Positions 7,088-14,944 of a stretch of DNA of 51,801 nucleotides are shown one piece after another. The stretch's first letter is position 1. Each line of letters starts with the position of its first letter. Source of the DNA: Rhodocyclaceae bacterium (GTDB taxonomy: Bacteria > Pseudomonadota > Gammaproteobacteria > Burkholderiales > Rhodocyclaceae); contig JAEUNL010000031.1 of NCBI GenBank assembly GCA_016791115.1, positions 1 to 51,801 of the forward strand, written 5' to 3'. The notes under the pieces are model-generated. The model had not been told where the DNA came from, did no database searches, and was given only the letters and a program-made list of their open reading frames with translations. Made by a program: the position numbers and the translations under genes.

Positions 7088-7129
7088 AGACTACGCGTGC
7101 AATCCGGCGCGGGCGTTGATTCGAGTCAA
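7088..7129 (-). promoter_or_regulatory. FNR/DNR-type box and -10 for nirJ
   Basis: TTGAT-TCGA-GTCAA (7116-7129) is a near-perfect FNR-family palindrome. Facing nirJ, TAGTCT (7088-7093 on plus numbering, read on minus) sits where the -10 of a class II FNR promoter should be, with the box centred 41.5 bases before the predicted start near 7081. The box is palindromic, so it could also influence the divergent HD-GYP gene, which starts 137 bases away. Confidence 0.75.
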
Positions 7130-7265
7130 GCGTGAGCGTCCTCTTATATTTTTGGGTGCGGTGGACGCAGGCACGCGGCCGTGGTAACAATGCCGGAAAC
7201 AATCAGACAACATAGGCCGGCGCTACGGTGATTGCCGTATCCACAAGCGGTCGAGGGATCCGCGC

Positions 7266-8396
7266 ATGATGAGCCCGTTCAGGCTGTTCGACACCATCCA
7301 CGGCAGCGGCCGCGGGTTGTCGGATAAGCTCGCCGTCCTCCACGACCAGATCCGCGAACGCCATGCGCACGTCGACCGGATGGCGATCGCGCTCTACGAC
7401 GCCAAGACCGACCTGCTCAAGACCTTCGTCAATAGCGACAAGGCGGAGAACGTGCTGCTGGGATACCAGGCGCCGCTCGCTGCCGTCCCGTCGCTGAAGC
7501 GCATTGCCGAATCGGGCATTCCTCGCGTCATAGACGACCTGAACGACACCCTCTCGCCGGCGGCGGAACATTCGCACTGGCTGCTCGAACACGCATACCG
7601 ATCGAGCTTCACCCTGCCGATCAAGCAGGACGGCGACCTGATCGGCTTCCTGTTCTTCGACTCGTTGCGGCCGCGCGCCTTTTGCACCGACGTGGTGCGC
7701 GACCTCGACATCTACGCGCGCCTGATCGCGCTCACCGTCACGCAGGAACTGACCGCCATCAAGACACTCGTCGGAAGCGTCCAGATGGCAAGGGATTTCG
7801 CCCATCTGCGCGACCTGGAAACCGGCGTCCATCTCGACCGCATGGCGCGCTACGCGCGCCTGGTCGCACGCAAGCTGGCGCCACGCCTCAGCCTGACCGA
7901 CGAGTTCGTGGAGCACGTTTTCCTTTTCGCGCCCCTGCACGACATCGGCAAGATCGGCGTGCCGGACACCATCCTCCTCAAGCAGGGGCGGCTCGACGAG
8001 CATGAGCGCCGCATCATGCAAACCCATGTGCACAAGGGTTGCGAGATGATCGACCGCATCATCGAGGATTTCTCCCTGACCGGGCTGCCGAACGTGGACA
8101 TCCTGCGCAACATCGTTGCCGCGCACCACGAGCGCATCGACGGCAGCGGTTACCCGCAGGGTCTGGCGCAACAGGACATTCCGCTGGAAGCCAGCATCGT
8201 CGCGATCGCCGACGTATTCGACGCATTGACGAGCCCGCGCCCCTACAAGCGCCCGTGGAGCAACGACGAAGCGTGTGGCGAACTGCAGAAGATGTGTGCG
8301 GCAGGCAAGCTCGACCCGGACTGCGTGGCGTGCCTGACCGAGAACTTGCCCGAAGTGGAGCAGATCCAGCGCCAGTTTGCGGTACCTGCAGCCTGA
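7266..8396 (+). CDS. GAF and HD-GYP domain protein (c-di-GMP phosphodiesterase)
   Basis: A 376-residue cytoplasmic protein with no membrane span. Residues about 30-165 form a GAF sensory domain. Residues about 180-370 form an HD-GYP domain with HDIGK (HD at 225-226), HHERIDGSGYP (287-297) and the late RPYK motif, so it is probably an active phosphodiesterase that breaks c-di-GMP. The start ATG at 7266 is followed directly by a second ATG; either may be used. It is transcribed away from nirJ and converges on the hemerythrin gene. Shared upstream DNA with an FNR-type box suggests that c-di-GMP turnover may respond to oxygen or nitric oxide, but this is an inference. Confidence 0.88.
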   Translation: MMSPFRLFDTIHGSGRGLSDKLAVLHDQIRERHAHVDRMAIALYDAKTDLLKTFVNSDKAENVLLGYQAPLAAVPSLKRIAESGIPRVIDDLNDTLSPAAEHSHWLLEHAYRSSFTLPIKQDGDLIGFLFFDSLRPRAFCTDVVRDLDIYARLIALTVTQELTAIKTLVGSVQMARDFAHLRDLETGVHLDRMARYARLVARKLAPRLSLTDEFVEHVFLFAPLHDIGKIGVPDTILLKQGRLDEHERRIMQTHVHKGCEMIDRIIEDFSLTGLPNVDILRNIVAAHHERIDGSGYPQGLAQQDIPLEASIVAIADVFDALTSPRPYKRPWSNDEACGELQKMCAAGKLDPDCVACLTENLPEVEQIQRQFAVPAA

Positions 8397-8414
8397 GCGG
8401 CCGCGGCGCGGCAG

Positions 8415-9341
8415 TCAGCCGGTGTTGCGCATCGTGGCAAGGGTTGCCAGCAGGCGTTCAATCGCTTCGCGCGCGGACACGGATGCGCCTTCCGGCTGGC
8501 CCGGTGCCTCGACGAGCCGCGCCAGTTCCGCGACGTCACGGCTGGCGGATTCGATCAGCGCCACCTGCGCAGCCGATGCGCTGCGCCCTTCAAGCTCGCG
8601 GCGCAATTGTTCCAGCTGGCGCGCAAGCGCGCGCTGCGCGTCGTATTCCTGTTGCAGGCGCAACTGGGTTTCGTAGACTTCGGCAGTCCGCTCCGCAACG
8701 CGCGCACCCAGCCCCGCGTTGAACCGTGCCAGCTCCCGGCGTGTCTGCTCCAGCTCCTGTTCGCGCTCGCGCAACCGCTCGTTGGCACGACTGAGTTCGG
8801 CATTGCGCTGCGCGATCTCGGCATACATGCGATGCATCGCCTCGACCAGCGCGTCGTGGCTGGGATTGGCCTTGCCGCTCGCCCAGGCGTTCGCTGCTTC
8901 CGCCGACATGCCGCCCTGCACGGCGCGCACCTGCCAAGCCATCGCCTGGTCCTCGACCAGGATGTGTTCGGCGAGCCAGGTGATCAGGTAGCGCAACAGG
9001 CCGGGCAGCAACTTGTCGGGGGCGTCACGCATGCATGAACGCATCAGGTCGAGCTGCTTGACGAAACTTCCGTGCGTGGCGACGTGGTCGTGCACGAAGG
9101 GTTCGTGCAGCCCGGCGTCGCGCATCAGCCGGTGTTCCATGGCAAAGTGGTCGCGTGCGTAGGCCGCGAGTTCGTCGAGTATGGGTTCGATGCCGCCGGG
9201 CTCCAGCGACTGTTGGCTGGCTTCGCCGACGCGATTGATGATGCCGACGAGTCCCTTGTGCTGGGTGTCGACGAGATCGATGCCGGTTTCATACTTGGCG
9301 CTCCAGACGAACACCTCGGCCCCCTCGTTCTGATCCCGCAC
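8415..9341 (-). CDS. Hemerythrin domain protein with coiled-coil tail
   Basis: A protein of 308 residues from a GTG start (VRDQNEGAEVF) with GAGGGA a few bases upstream; no ATG is available near the domain start. Residues about 10-150 are a bacteriohemerythrin domain with all expected di-iron ligands: H28 (DTQHKG), HFAMEH, HDHVATH and HILVED. It binds oxygen or nitric oxide in related proteins. Residues about 185-285 are a long charged coiled coil (REREQELEQTRREL). No cyclase, kinase or methyl-accepting output domain follows, so its partner is unknown. It sits directly beyond nirH, with its own FNR-type box at 9492, which suggests a role in the denitrification regulon. Confidence 0.82.
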   Translation of the reverse strand: MRDQNEGAEVFVWSAKYETGIDLVDTQHKGLVGIINRVGEASQQSLEPGGIEPILDELAAYARDHFAMEHRLMRDAGLHEPFVHDHVATHGSFVKQLDLMRSCMRDAPDKLLPGLLRYLITWLAEHILVEDQAMAWQVRAVQGGMSAEAANAWASGKANPSHDALVEAMHRMYAEIAQRNAELSRANERLREREQELEQTRRELARFNAGLGARVAERTAEVYETQLRLQQEYDAQRALARQLEQLRRELEGRSASAAQVALIESASRDVAELARLVEAPGQPEGASVSAREAIERLLATLATMRNTG

Positions 9342-9463
9342 CGCGTCGTCCCTCTCGTTCCGGCCTGGCTGGAACCGGTATCCCGAAACTGGAAACCGCA
9401 AGCGGATGCACGATGTCGAACGTGCATTCGATTGCGGTTTCACCGGTTGCTCTGCAGGGAAAG

Positions 9464-9505
9464 ACTGTAAAGGGTTCAGCGCACGAGATTGTTGACCATG
9501 GTCAA
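9464..9505 (-). promoter_or_regulatory. FNR/DNR-type box and -10 for the hemerythrin gene
   Basis: TTGAC-CATG-GTCAA (9492-9505) is a perfect palindrome of the FNR family. TACAGT, read on the minus strand at 9464-9469, is placed as a class II -10 element. The box lies 21 bases past the nirH stop, so it belongs to the gene downstream and not to the nir operon before it. The predicted start near 9457 leaves a leader of about 115 bases. Confidence 0.7.
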
Positions 9506-9526
9506 ACGCCCGGGCGGGGTGTCGCG

Positions 9527-10021
9527 TCAGCCGGAAATCCGCAGCCCGGTTTTCTTCAGGATGCGCGTGCTGAAAAGGACATCGTGCCCCGCGCACGCGT
9601 CGCCGAGCAAGCGGGCGATGCTTGCGATCTTCTCATCGACCTCGTCGCGCGAACGGCCGTGCACCATGGCAAACAGGTTGTAGGGCCAGGCGGGCACATG
9701 ACGGGGCCGACGGTAGCAGTGCGTGACGAAATCGAGTGCGCCGACGCGCTCGCCCAGTTCGTCCACCCGCGCGTCGTCGACATTCCAGACCGACATGCCG
9801 TTGGCGGCGTAGCCGAGCGCGTAGTGGTTGGGCACGGCGCCAATGCGCCGGATCACGCCTTGCGCCAGCAACACGCCGAGTCGTTCCTTCACGTCGGTCG
9901 CGCTGACGCCAAGTTGTGCGGCCAGCGTGTCGTAGGGCCGCGGCACCAGCGGCAATCCGGCCTGCGTGGCAACCACCAGGCGCCGGTCGAGTTCGTCGGG
10001 AACGTAGTCGAACTCAGGCAT
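9527..10021 (-). CDS. nirH: NirH, siroheme decarboxylase subunit
   Basis: A 164-residue member of the Lrp/AsnC-like NirD/L/G/H family, which as a complex removes two acetate carboxyls from siroheme to give 12,18-didecarboxysiroheme in heme d1 synthesis. It shows the N-terminal winged-helix-like segment (ELDRRLVVATQAGLPLVPRPY) and the conserved SVWNVDD, THCYRRPR and WPYNLFAMVHG motifs; the histidine and tyrosine of these are thought to lie near the substrate. Its ATG shares one base with the nirG stop (TGATG). It is the last gene of the nirC-F-DL-G-H unit. Confidence 0.93.
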   Translation of the reverse strand: MPEFDYVPDELDRRLVVATQAGLPLVPRPYDTLAAQLGVSATDVKERLGVLLAQGVIRRIGAVPNHYALGYAANGMSVWNVDDARVDELGERVGALDFVTHCYRRPRHVPAWPYNLFAMVHGRSRDEVDEKIASIARLLGDACAGHDVLFSTRILKKTGLRISG

Positions 10022-10473
10022 CAGGCAGCAAGCTTCATCTCGACGAAGTACTCGCGCTCCTTGGGAAACGCGTGTACCGGCAGTCCCGTGAGCGACTCGA
10101 TGCGTGCTACTGCATCGCCAATGCCCTGCGGCGTTTCGGTCGCCAGCACGAACCACATGTTGAGCGCATGCTCGCGGCGGTAATTGTGTGCAACCTCGGG
10201 CAGGGAATTGACCAGCAGCGTCACTTCGTCGAAACGCGCCTCGGGCACCGCGAGTGCGGCGAGCACGAAGGCACCACCCATAGCCTCGACCTGGAACATC
10301 GGCCCGAAGCGCGTCAGCACGCGCCGCGCCAAAAGGTCTTCCAGGCGCCGGATCAACTCGCCCTCGGTGATGCCGAGCGTCTCGGCGACCTCGCGGTAGG
10401 GTTCGTCGACGAGCGGAAACCCGCCCTGCAGTGCGTTGATGATGCGCCGGTCGAGATCGTCGATCTCCGCCAC
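10021..10473 (-). CDS. nirG: NirG, siroheme decarboxylase subunit
   Basis: 150 residues; the same fold family as NirH and NirDL, with DDLDRRIINALQGGFPLVDEPY at the start, HNYRREHALNMWFVLAT in the second half, and a short acidic C-terminus. It lacks the CYRR/WPYN motifs of NirH and NirL and so matches the NirG/NirD type, which pairs with the other type in the active complex. It starts three bases after the nirDL stop and overlaps nirH by one base, so it is translationally coupled on both sides. Confidence 0.92.
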   Translation of the reverse strand: MAEIDDLDRRIINALQGGFPLVDEPYREVAETLGITEGELIRRLEDLLARRVLTRFGPMFQVEAMGGAFVLAALAVPEARFDEVTLLVNSLPEVAHNYRREHALNMWFVLATETPQGIGDAVARIESLTGLPVHAFPKEREYFVEMKLAA

Positions 10474-10476
10474 GCG

Positions 10477-11559
10477 TCAATTGCCCGGAACGGCCGCATA
10501 GCGCGCGCCGGTCTGCTTGAAGCGGCGCAGGCTGAACAGGACCTCGTGCTCGTAGGCACCCAGGCGATGGCGGCGGATCATGCCGTCGAGCGCGGCCAGG
10601 ACTTCGTCGCGCTTGCGCCCGTGGATCATGCAGTAGAGGTTGTAAGGCCAGTCCGTGCCGGCCCGCGTACGCCGGTAGCACAGCGTGACGCACTGTTCCG
10701 CCGACAACATGGCGCCGATTTCGCCGACGCGATCGTCCGGCACGTTCCATACGCACATGGCATTGGCGCGAAAACCCAGCTCGTGGTGGTGCACCACCAC
10801 GCCGACGCGCTTGACGAGGCCGTCGCGCAACCAGCCCGCCAGCGTATCGAGCACGTCGTCCTCGGTCATGCCGGCACGCATGCCCATGCGCGCATACGGC
10901 CGGGGGACAAACTCCAGACCTTCCTGCAGCACCGCCATCAGGCGGCGCTCGACGTTGGACAGTTGCGGTTGTTCCGTCGGATCGATGCGCCGCCGCGCAT
11001 GCGCAATGCGCCGGGTTCCGGAAAGGTCGAACCCGAGATCGATGTGGAATTCCTCTTCGAGCGGCAACGAGATCACGCGGCAGCCGCTCCTGGCCTCGAT
11101 CTCCCGCAGGGCCGCATCGACGCCGGCACGGTTGGGCGCGGTCACGACGAACCACAGGTTCCAGTCATGCTCGCGCAGGTAGTTGTGATTGACCTCGGGC
11201 CGGGCCGACACCAGCGCAGCAACCTGTTCCAGCCGCTCGGGTGGCGCCTGGAGTGCCGCCAGCGTGCTGGCCCCGATCGAGCAGGGCGCGAACACGGCGC
11301 CCACGCGGCTGATCTTGCCGCATGCACGCAGGTAAGTGAGTTCGTTGATCACCTCGGACTCGGGTTCGCCGAGGCATTCGCCAATCGACGCGTAAGGGCG
11401 TGCGACCAGCGGGAAGCCGCGCTGGAAGTCGTTGAGCAGCGAGAAGTGCAGGCTGTCCACGCCACCCAGCAAGGCATCCTGGACGGCCGCAACCAGCCCG
11501 TAGAGCCGCTGCGCCTCGCGCCCCGGTTCGAGCAGCGACAGGGGTGTGTTGGCATTCAT
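10477..11559 (-). CDS. nirDL: NirDL fusion, siroheme decarboxylase
   Basis: 360 residues containing two copies of the NirD/L/G/H fold in one chain. Residues about 35-180 are NirD-like (DFQRGFPLVARPYASIG, VNHNYLREHDWNLWFVV). Residues about 205-355 are NirL-like (MCVWNVPDD, TLCYRRTRAGTDWPYNLYCMIHG). In some denitrifiers nirD and nirL are separate; here they are fused, which fixes them at one to one. It acts with NirG and NirH on siroheme in the cytoplasm. It starts three bases after the nirF stop, in one tight operon. Confidence 0.93.
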   Translation of the reverse strand: MNANTPLSLLEPGREAQRLYGLVAAVQDALLGGVDSLHFSLLNDFQRGFPLVARPYASIGECLGEPESEVINELTYLRACGKISRVGAVFAPCSIGASTLAALQAPPERLEQVAALVSARPEVNHNYLREHDWNLWFVVTAPNRAGVDAALREIEARSGCRVISLPLEEEFHIDLGFDLSGTRRIAHARRRIDPTEQPQLSNVERRLMAVLQEGLEFVPRPYARMGMRAGMTEDDVLDTLAGWLRDGLVKRVGVVVHHHELGFRANAMCVWNVPDDRVGEIGAMLSAEQCVTLCYRRTRAGTDWPYNLYCMIHGRKRDEVLAALDGMIRRHRLGAYEHEVLFSLRRFKQTGARYAAVPGN

Positions 11560-11562
11560 CGA

Positions 11563-12756
11563 TCAGAATCCAGTTCGCGCAGCGCGCGAGGTGAAGAAGA
11601 TGCCGGATGGCGAATCGGCGTCGATCTTGCCGAGCAGGGCAAAGCTCGCCGTGTCATAGATGGAAACGCGGTGGTCGTCGCGCGCGGAAATCCAGACATT
11701 CTCGCCGCGCGGGGTGAATTCGAGGTGCAGCACTGCCTTGCCGGGCTCGAGCGTTTTCACGACGCCGCCGGCAAGGGTGTCGATGACCTGCACCCAGCCG
11801 TTGTCCGGAAAGGCGAAGTTCACCCACACCTGGCGACCGTCGGGCCGTGCCATGACGAATACCGGCTGCCCCTTCACGGGAATGCGCCCGACTTCCTGCC
11901 AGGTCGAGGTATCGACCACCAGCACCTCGTGCCTGCCGATTGCCGGCAGGTAGGCATTGCGCCCGGCGACCGCCCAGCCGCGCAGGTGCGGCATCTTATA
12001 GACGGGCAGTTTCTCCTCGCCGCGGCCGTATCCGGAGAGGATGCGCCGCGCGCCGAGTTCCGGGCGCCACAAGTCGACCATTGCAACGCCGTCTTCGCCG
12101 AACAGGCCGGCAAGGTAATGGCGCCCGTCGGGCGTGACCAGCCCGTCGTAGGGCTGGCGGCCGACGTCCTTGAACTTGGTGACGGCCGGCTTGCGCGGAT
12201 CGGCGAGGTCGACGATCCAGATTTCGCCGGCGTCGAACAGCGCATAGGCAACGCGGTTGCCGGGCACGTCGGCGAGTCCGACGACCTTGGAGCGCTTGCC
12301 TTCGGAACCATAGACCGACGGCACGTCCGAAAGCAGTTCAAGCGTTGCCGCATCGAAGATCTTGATGCCACCGGGCTCGTAATTCTGTGCGATGACCAGC
12401 TTGCCGTCCTGGGAGATCGCGCCACCGATCGAATTCCCCGCCTGCATGACGCGCCGATCGATGCGCCCCGCGAGCAGGTCGATCTTGGTCAGCCCGCCAT
12501 CGCGGCCGAACACGTAGGCGTAGCGGCCGTCGCGCGAATACACGGCCGAGGCGTGCGAAAGATCGCCCAAGCCCTCGATCCTCGAGAGGCTCTTGCGCGC
12601 CGTGGTGTCGACGACCTGGACGCGCCCGGTTGCGCGCTCGATGACGATGCCCAGGTCACCCGTGCCGCGCAGCGCCGTCTGCGGTGGCGAACCCGCGCAC
12701 CCTGCGCACAGGGCAAGGAAGGTTGCGAACATCGCGCCGAAGGCGAGGCGTATCAC
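11563..12756 (-). CDS. nirF: NirF, heme d1 biosynthesis propeller protein
   Basis: 397 residues from a GTG that overlaps the nirC stop (GTGA). NirF binds a heme d1 precursor in the periplasm and is required for heme d1 formation. The N-terminus (FATFLALCAGCAGSP) looks like a lipoprotein signal with lipidation at the second cysteine, in line with NirF proteins held on the membrane in some species. The rest is an eight-bladed propeller resembling the d1 domain of NirS and NirN but with no CxxCH site. Longer frames in the same phase run through nirC and are not real. It lies between nirC and nirDL. Confidence 0.93.
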   Translation of the reverse strand: MIRLAFGAMFATFLALCAGCAGSPPQTALRGTGDLGIVIERATGRVQVVDTTARKSLSRIEGLGDLSHASAVYSRDGRYAYVFGRDGGLTKIDLLAGRIDRRVMQAGNSIGGAISQDGKLVIAQNYEPGGIKIFDAATLELLSDVPSVYGSEGKRSKVVGLADVPGNRVAYALFDAGEIWIVDLADPRKPAVTKFKDVGRQPYDGLVTPDGRHYLAGLFGEDGVAMVDLWRPELGARRILSGYGRGEEKLPVYKMPHLRGWAVAGRNAYLPAIGRHEVLVVDTSTWQEVGRIPVKGQPVFVMARPDGRQVWVNFAFPDNGWVQVIDTLAGGVVKTLEPGKAVLHLEFTPRGENVWISARDDHRVSIYDTASFALLGKIDADSPSGIFFTSRAARTGF

Positions 12757-13115
12757 CGCTTCTCTCCCTGCGCATATTCCTGGGGGAATCCTTCGGCCAG
12801 GCGCGCAATCACCCAGCGCGCCTCGGCTTCGTCGAGAAAGCGCGACCACCCCGGCATGGCGGTGCCCGGCCGCCCCTGCAATACCGTCCATACCAGGGAC
12901 TCCAGGGGACGCTGGGCGAGCGCAGCCGGTGTCAGCGCCGGCCCGAGGCCGCCCTGCAGGGTCAGCCCATGGCACGATCCGCAATCCTGCCGGACCATGC
13001 GCACGATTTCGCTGCGACGGGGTTCTGCCGGCTCGCGTGCGAAAGCCGGCGAACTCGCAAGCGCGACCAACGAGAGCAATACCGCAATGTGAATGACAAG
13101 TGGCGATGATTTCAT
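12753..13115 (-). CDS. nirC: NirC, small c-type cytochrome
   Basis: 120 residues with a signal peptide (VLLSLVALASSPAFA) and one heme c site, CGSCH at residues 45-49, and a late methionine (TAMPGW) as probable second ligand. NirC passes electrons to NirS or helps fit heme d1 into it. It is the first gene of the nirC-F-DL-G-H unit, with an FNR-type box 51 bases upstream; its stop overlaps the GTG of nirF. Confidence 0.9.
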   Translation of the reverse strand: MKSSPLVIHIAVLLSLVALASSPAFAREPAEPRRSEIVRMVRQDCGSCHGLTLQGGLGPALTPAALAQRPLESLVWTVLQGRPGTAMPGWSRFLDEAEARWVIARLAEGFPQEYAQGEKR

Positions 13116-13166
13116 GCTGCATCCGATCCGATGCGCGAATGCTGCGCTGCCTGCCGGGGGCGGGCA

Positions 13167-13180
13167 TTGACTTCGGTCAA
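13167..13180 (-). promoter_or_regulatory. FNR/DNR-type box upstream of nirC
   Basis: TTGAC-TTCG-GTCAA is a near-perfect FNR-family palindrome lying between the end of the c552 gene and nirC. It would drive nirC-F-DL-G-H. No good -10 is visible at the expected distance, so the start point is not predicted. Confidence 0.7.
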
Positions 13181-13299
13181 GGGTCCCTCCTCGCCCGGAC
13201 CGGCGATCGGCGACGCTCGCTCGGCCGGCCCGTAAACGACGACGCGGCAGCCGTGAAAACGACTGCCGCGCGGGGTGTTACCGCCCTGCGATTCAGGTC

Positions 13300-14181
13300 T
13301 TACTGCTTGACCACATTGACTTCGGCCTTGGCATCATCGAGCCCCAACGTGTAGCCGAAGGAAACATGGTGGAAGCGGCCGGTGGCCGAATCGTCGTGGA
13401 TGGCGAAACCGAAGTTGTACTGCTTGCCCGCCGCCACGGCGACATCGCCCTCGCCCCCGGTCAGCTTGCGCGTGAAGGTGACCGTCCAGGTGTCGCCCTT
13501 GAGTTCGCCCTTGGCATCGACCAGCGCCTTTCCGCCTTCCATCACGCGCTTCTCCGCGACATAGCCGTCTACCGGCTTGGCGCCCTTGCCGCTCTTCCAC
13601 TGCACGAGGTCGTAGAACTTGCCGCTGGCGAGGCTGCCGCCTGCGACATACTTGGTCTTCTTGTCGTCCGCCGCGCCCGGCATCGTGCGGGCATCCTGGT
13701 GGCAGGTTGCCCAGCAGCCGCCAGCAGCAGCCCACTCGACCTTGTTGTCCTCGAGCATGAAGGCGAGCTTGATCGGGTTTTCCGCGTCGCCGCTGCCGCC
13801 CGTCGCACCGGTGTTCTTCCACGAGAAGCGCAGGTACATGTTGGTGCCGTCATGCGCGGCCTGCACGTTGACCGGGAAACCGCCCGGCTTGCCCTTGGGC
13901 GGGTTCGGTTCGATCTTCTGGCCCGACACCATCTTCTTGCCGAATTCGGCCAGTTCCTCCTCGTGACAACCGAGGCAGCGCTCGCCCTTCTTCATGCCCT
14001 TGAAGCCGCTGTGCTCGGTGCCCTTGGTGATCCACTCGATGGGCGAAACGCCCGGGTAGAACAGGATGATCTTCTTCGACGGCACCTTGCCCCAGTCGGC
14101 TGGCGCAGCGGCGTGCGCAGCACCGGCGCCCAAGGCTGCGAACAGCGCGACTGCGGAGAAAGGAATCAGCTTGTTGTTCAT
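13300..14181 (-). CDS. Periplasmic cytochrome c552 / EDDH-type heme protein
   Basis: 293 residues with a signal peptide cut after AHAA. It has a CLGCH heme c site at 69-73 and an odd CWATCH (C156, C160, H161), which is CX3CH and not CX2CH. The C-terminal half has the ethylbenzene-dehydrogenase-like heme-binding fold (LRFSWKN, IKLAFMLED, FAIHDDSATGRFHHVSFGYTLGL), where a histidine or methionine can bind heme. It is probably an electron carrier between NirT and NirS. It is the third gene after nirS and nirT, where other denitrifiers have the unrelated NirB or NirM cytochromes. The start MNNKLIPF follows AGGAGATTTCCGA. Confidence 0.8.
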   Translation of the reverse strand: MNNKLIPFSAVALFAALGAGAAHAAAPADWGKVPSKKIILFYPGVSPIEWITKGTEHSGFKGMKKGERCLGCHEEELAEFGKKMVSGQKIEPNPPKGKPGGFPVNVQAAHDGTNMYLRFSWKNTGATGGSGDAENPIKLAFMLEDNKVEWAAAGGCWATCHQDARTMPGAADDKKTKYVAGGSLASGKFYDLVQWKSGKGAKPVDGYVAEKRVMEGGKALVDAKGELKGDTWTVTFTRKLTGGEGDVAVAAGKQYNFGFAIHDDSATGRFHHVSFGYTLGLDDAKAEVNVVKQ

Positions 14182-14236
14182 TCGGAAATCTCCTAGCTTC
14201 AGGTCAGTTTTGATGAAGGGGCCAATTGCGCGCCTG

Positions 14237-14839
14237 TCAGGACGCATCGTCTTCCTCGGTCATGCCTTCAGGTTTCTTGTGCGCGATGCCCTTGTGACAG
14301 TCGATGCACGTCATCTTATCTTTCTGCGCCATCTCATGCTGCTTGCGTGCGCGCTGTTTCTGCGCATCGGCATTCATGCCGTCGAAACTGTGGCAATTGC
14401 GGCACTCGCGCGAATCGGCGGCCTTCATGCGCTTCCACTCATGGCGTGCCAGTTCGAGACGCTTCGCCTCGAATTTCTCCGGCGTATCGATCGTACCCAT
14501 GATCTTGCCCCAGACCTCCTGCGAAGCCTGGATCTTGCGCGCCATCTTGTGCGTCCAGTCCTTTGGTACGTGGCAATCCGAGCAGATTGCCCGCACGCCG
14601 GTGCGATTCGAGAAATGAATCGTCTTCTGGTATTCCTGATAGACGGTGTTCCTCATCTCATGGCACGAAATGCAGAACTCCAGCGTATTTGTGGCTTCCA
14701 TGGTGGTGTTGAAGCCACCCCAGAACAGGATGCCGGCCACGAAGCCGAAACCCAGCAGTCCTATCAGCGAATACTTGGCGCTGGGCCTGCGCAGCCTCGC
14801 CCAGAATCCCTGGCGTCCGCCCAGTTGTGAGTCACTCAT
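14237..14839 (-). CDS. nirT: NirT, NapC/NirT-family tetraheme cytochrome
   Basis: 200 residues; a cytochrome that takes electrons from quinol and feeds periplasmic nitrite reduction. One membrane anchor near residues 24-43 (SLIGLLGFGFVAGILFWGG) precedes four heme c sites, CISCH (56-60), CSDCH (86-90), CRNCH (146-150) and CIDCH (178-182), the exact set of the NapC/NirT family. It lies 105 bases after nirS and 55 bases before the c552 gene. The sequence alone does not exclude a NapC role, but the position behind nirS favours NirT. Confidence 0.92.
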   Translation of the reverse strand: MSDSQLGGRQGFWARLRRPSAKYSLIGLLGFGFVAGILFWGGFNTTMEATNTLEFCISCHEMRNTVYQEYQKTIHFSNRTGVRAICSDCHVPKDWTHKMARKIQASQEVWGKIMGTIDTPEKFEAKRLELARHEWKRMKAADSRECRNCHSFDGMNADAQKQRARKQHEMAQKDKMTCIDCHKGIAHKKPEGMTEEDDAS

Positions 14840-14905
14840 CCCCTTGTCCTCGTCGCGGCGTTAAACGAATTTCTGCTTTGTCGATTATTCTCTCCCTTGC
14901 AGCCA

Positions 14906-14926
14906 CCCCCGGGGATCACCCGGGGG
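14906..14926 (-). other. GC-rich hairpin between nirS and nirT
   Basis: CCCCCGGG (14906-14913) pairs perfectly with CCCGGGGG (14919-14926) around five bases, 19 bases after the nirS stop, and no T-run follows. It could stop part of transcription or protect the 3' end of nirS mRNA, so that NirS is made in excess over NirT. Confidence 0.5.
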
Positions 14927-14944
14927 CGGCACAGGGGAGTCTTC

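Noticed and set aside
9916..13092. A 1058-codon open frame on the plus strand across the nirC-F-DL-G-H genes
   Set aside because: It is antisense to five well-supported genes. Its translation is rich in Arg, His, Asp and Ala, as expected from the reverse frame of GC-rich codons. It has no recognisable domain.
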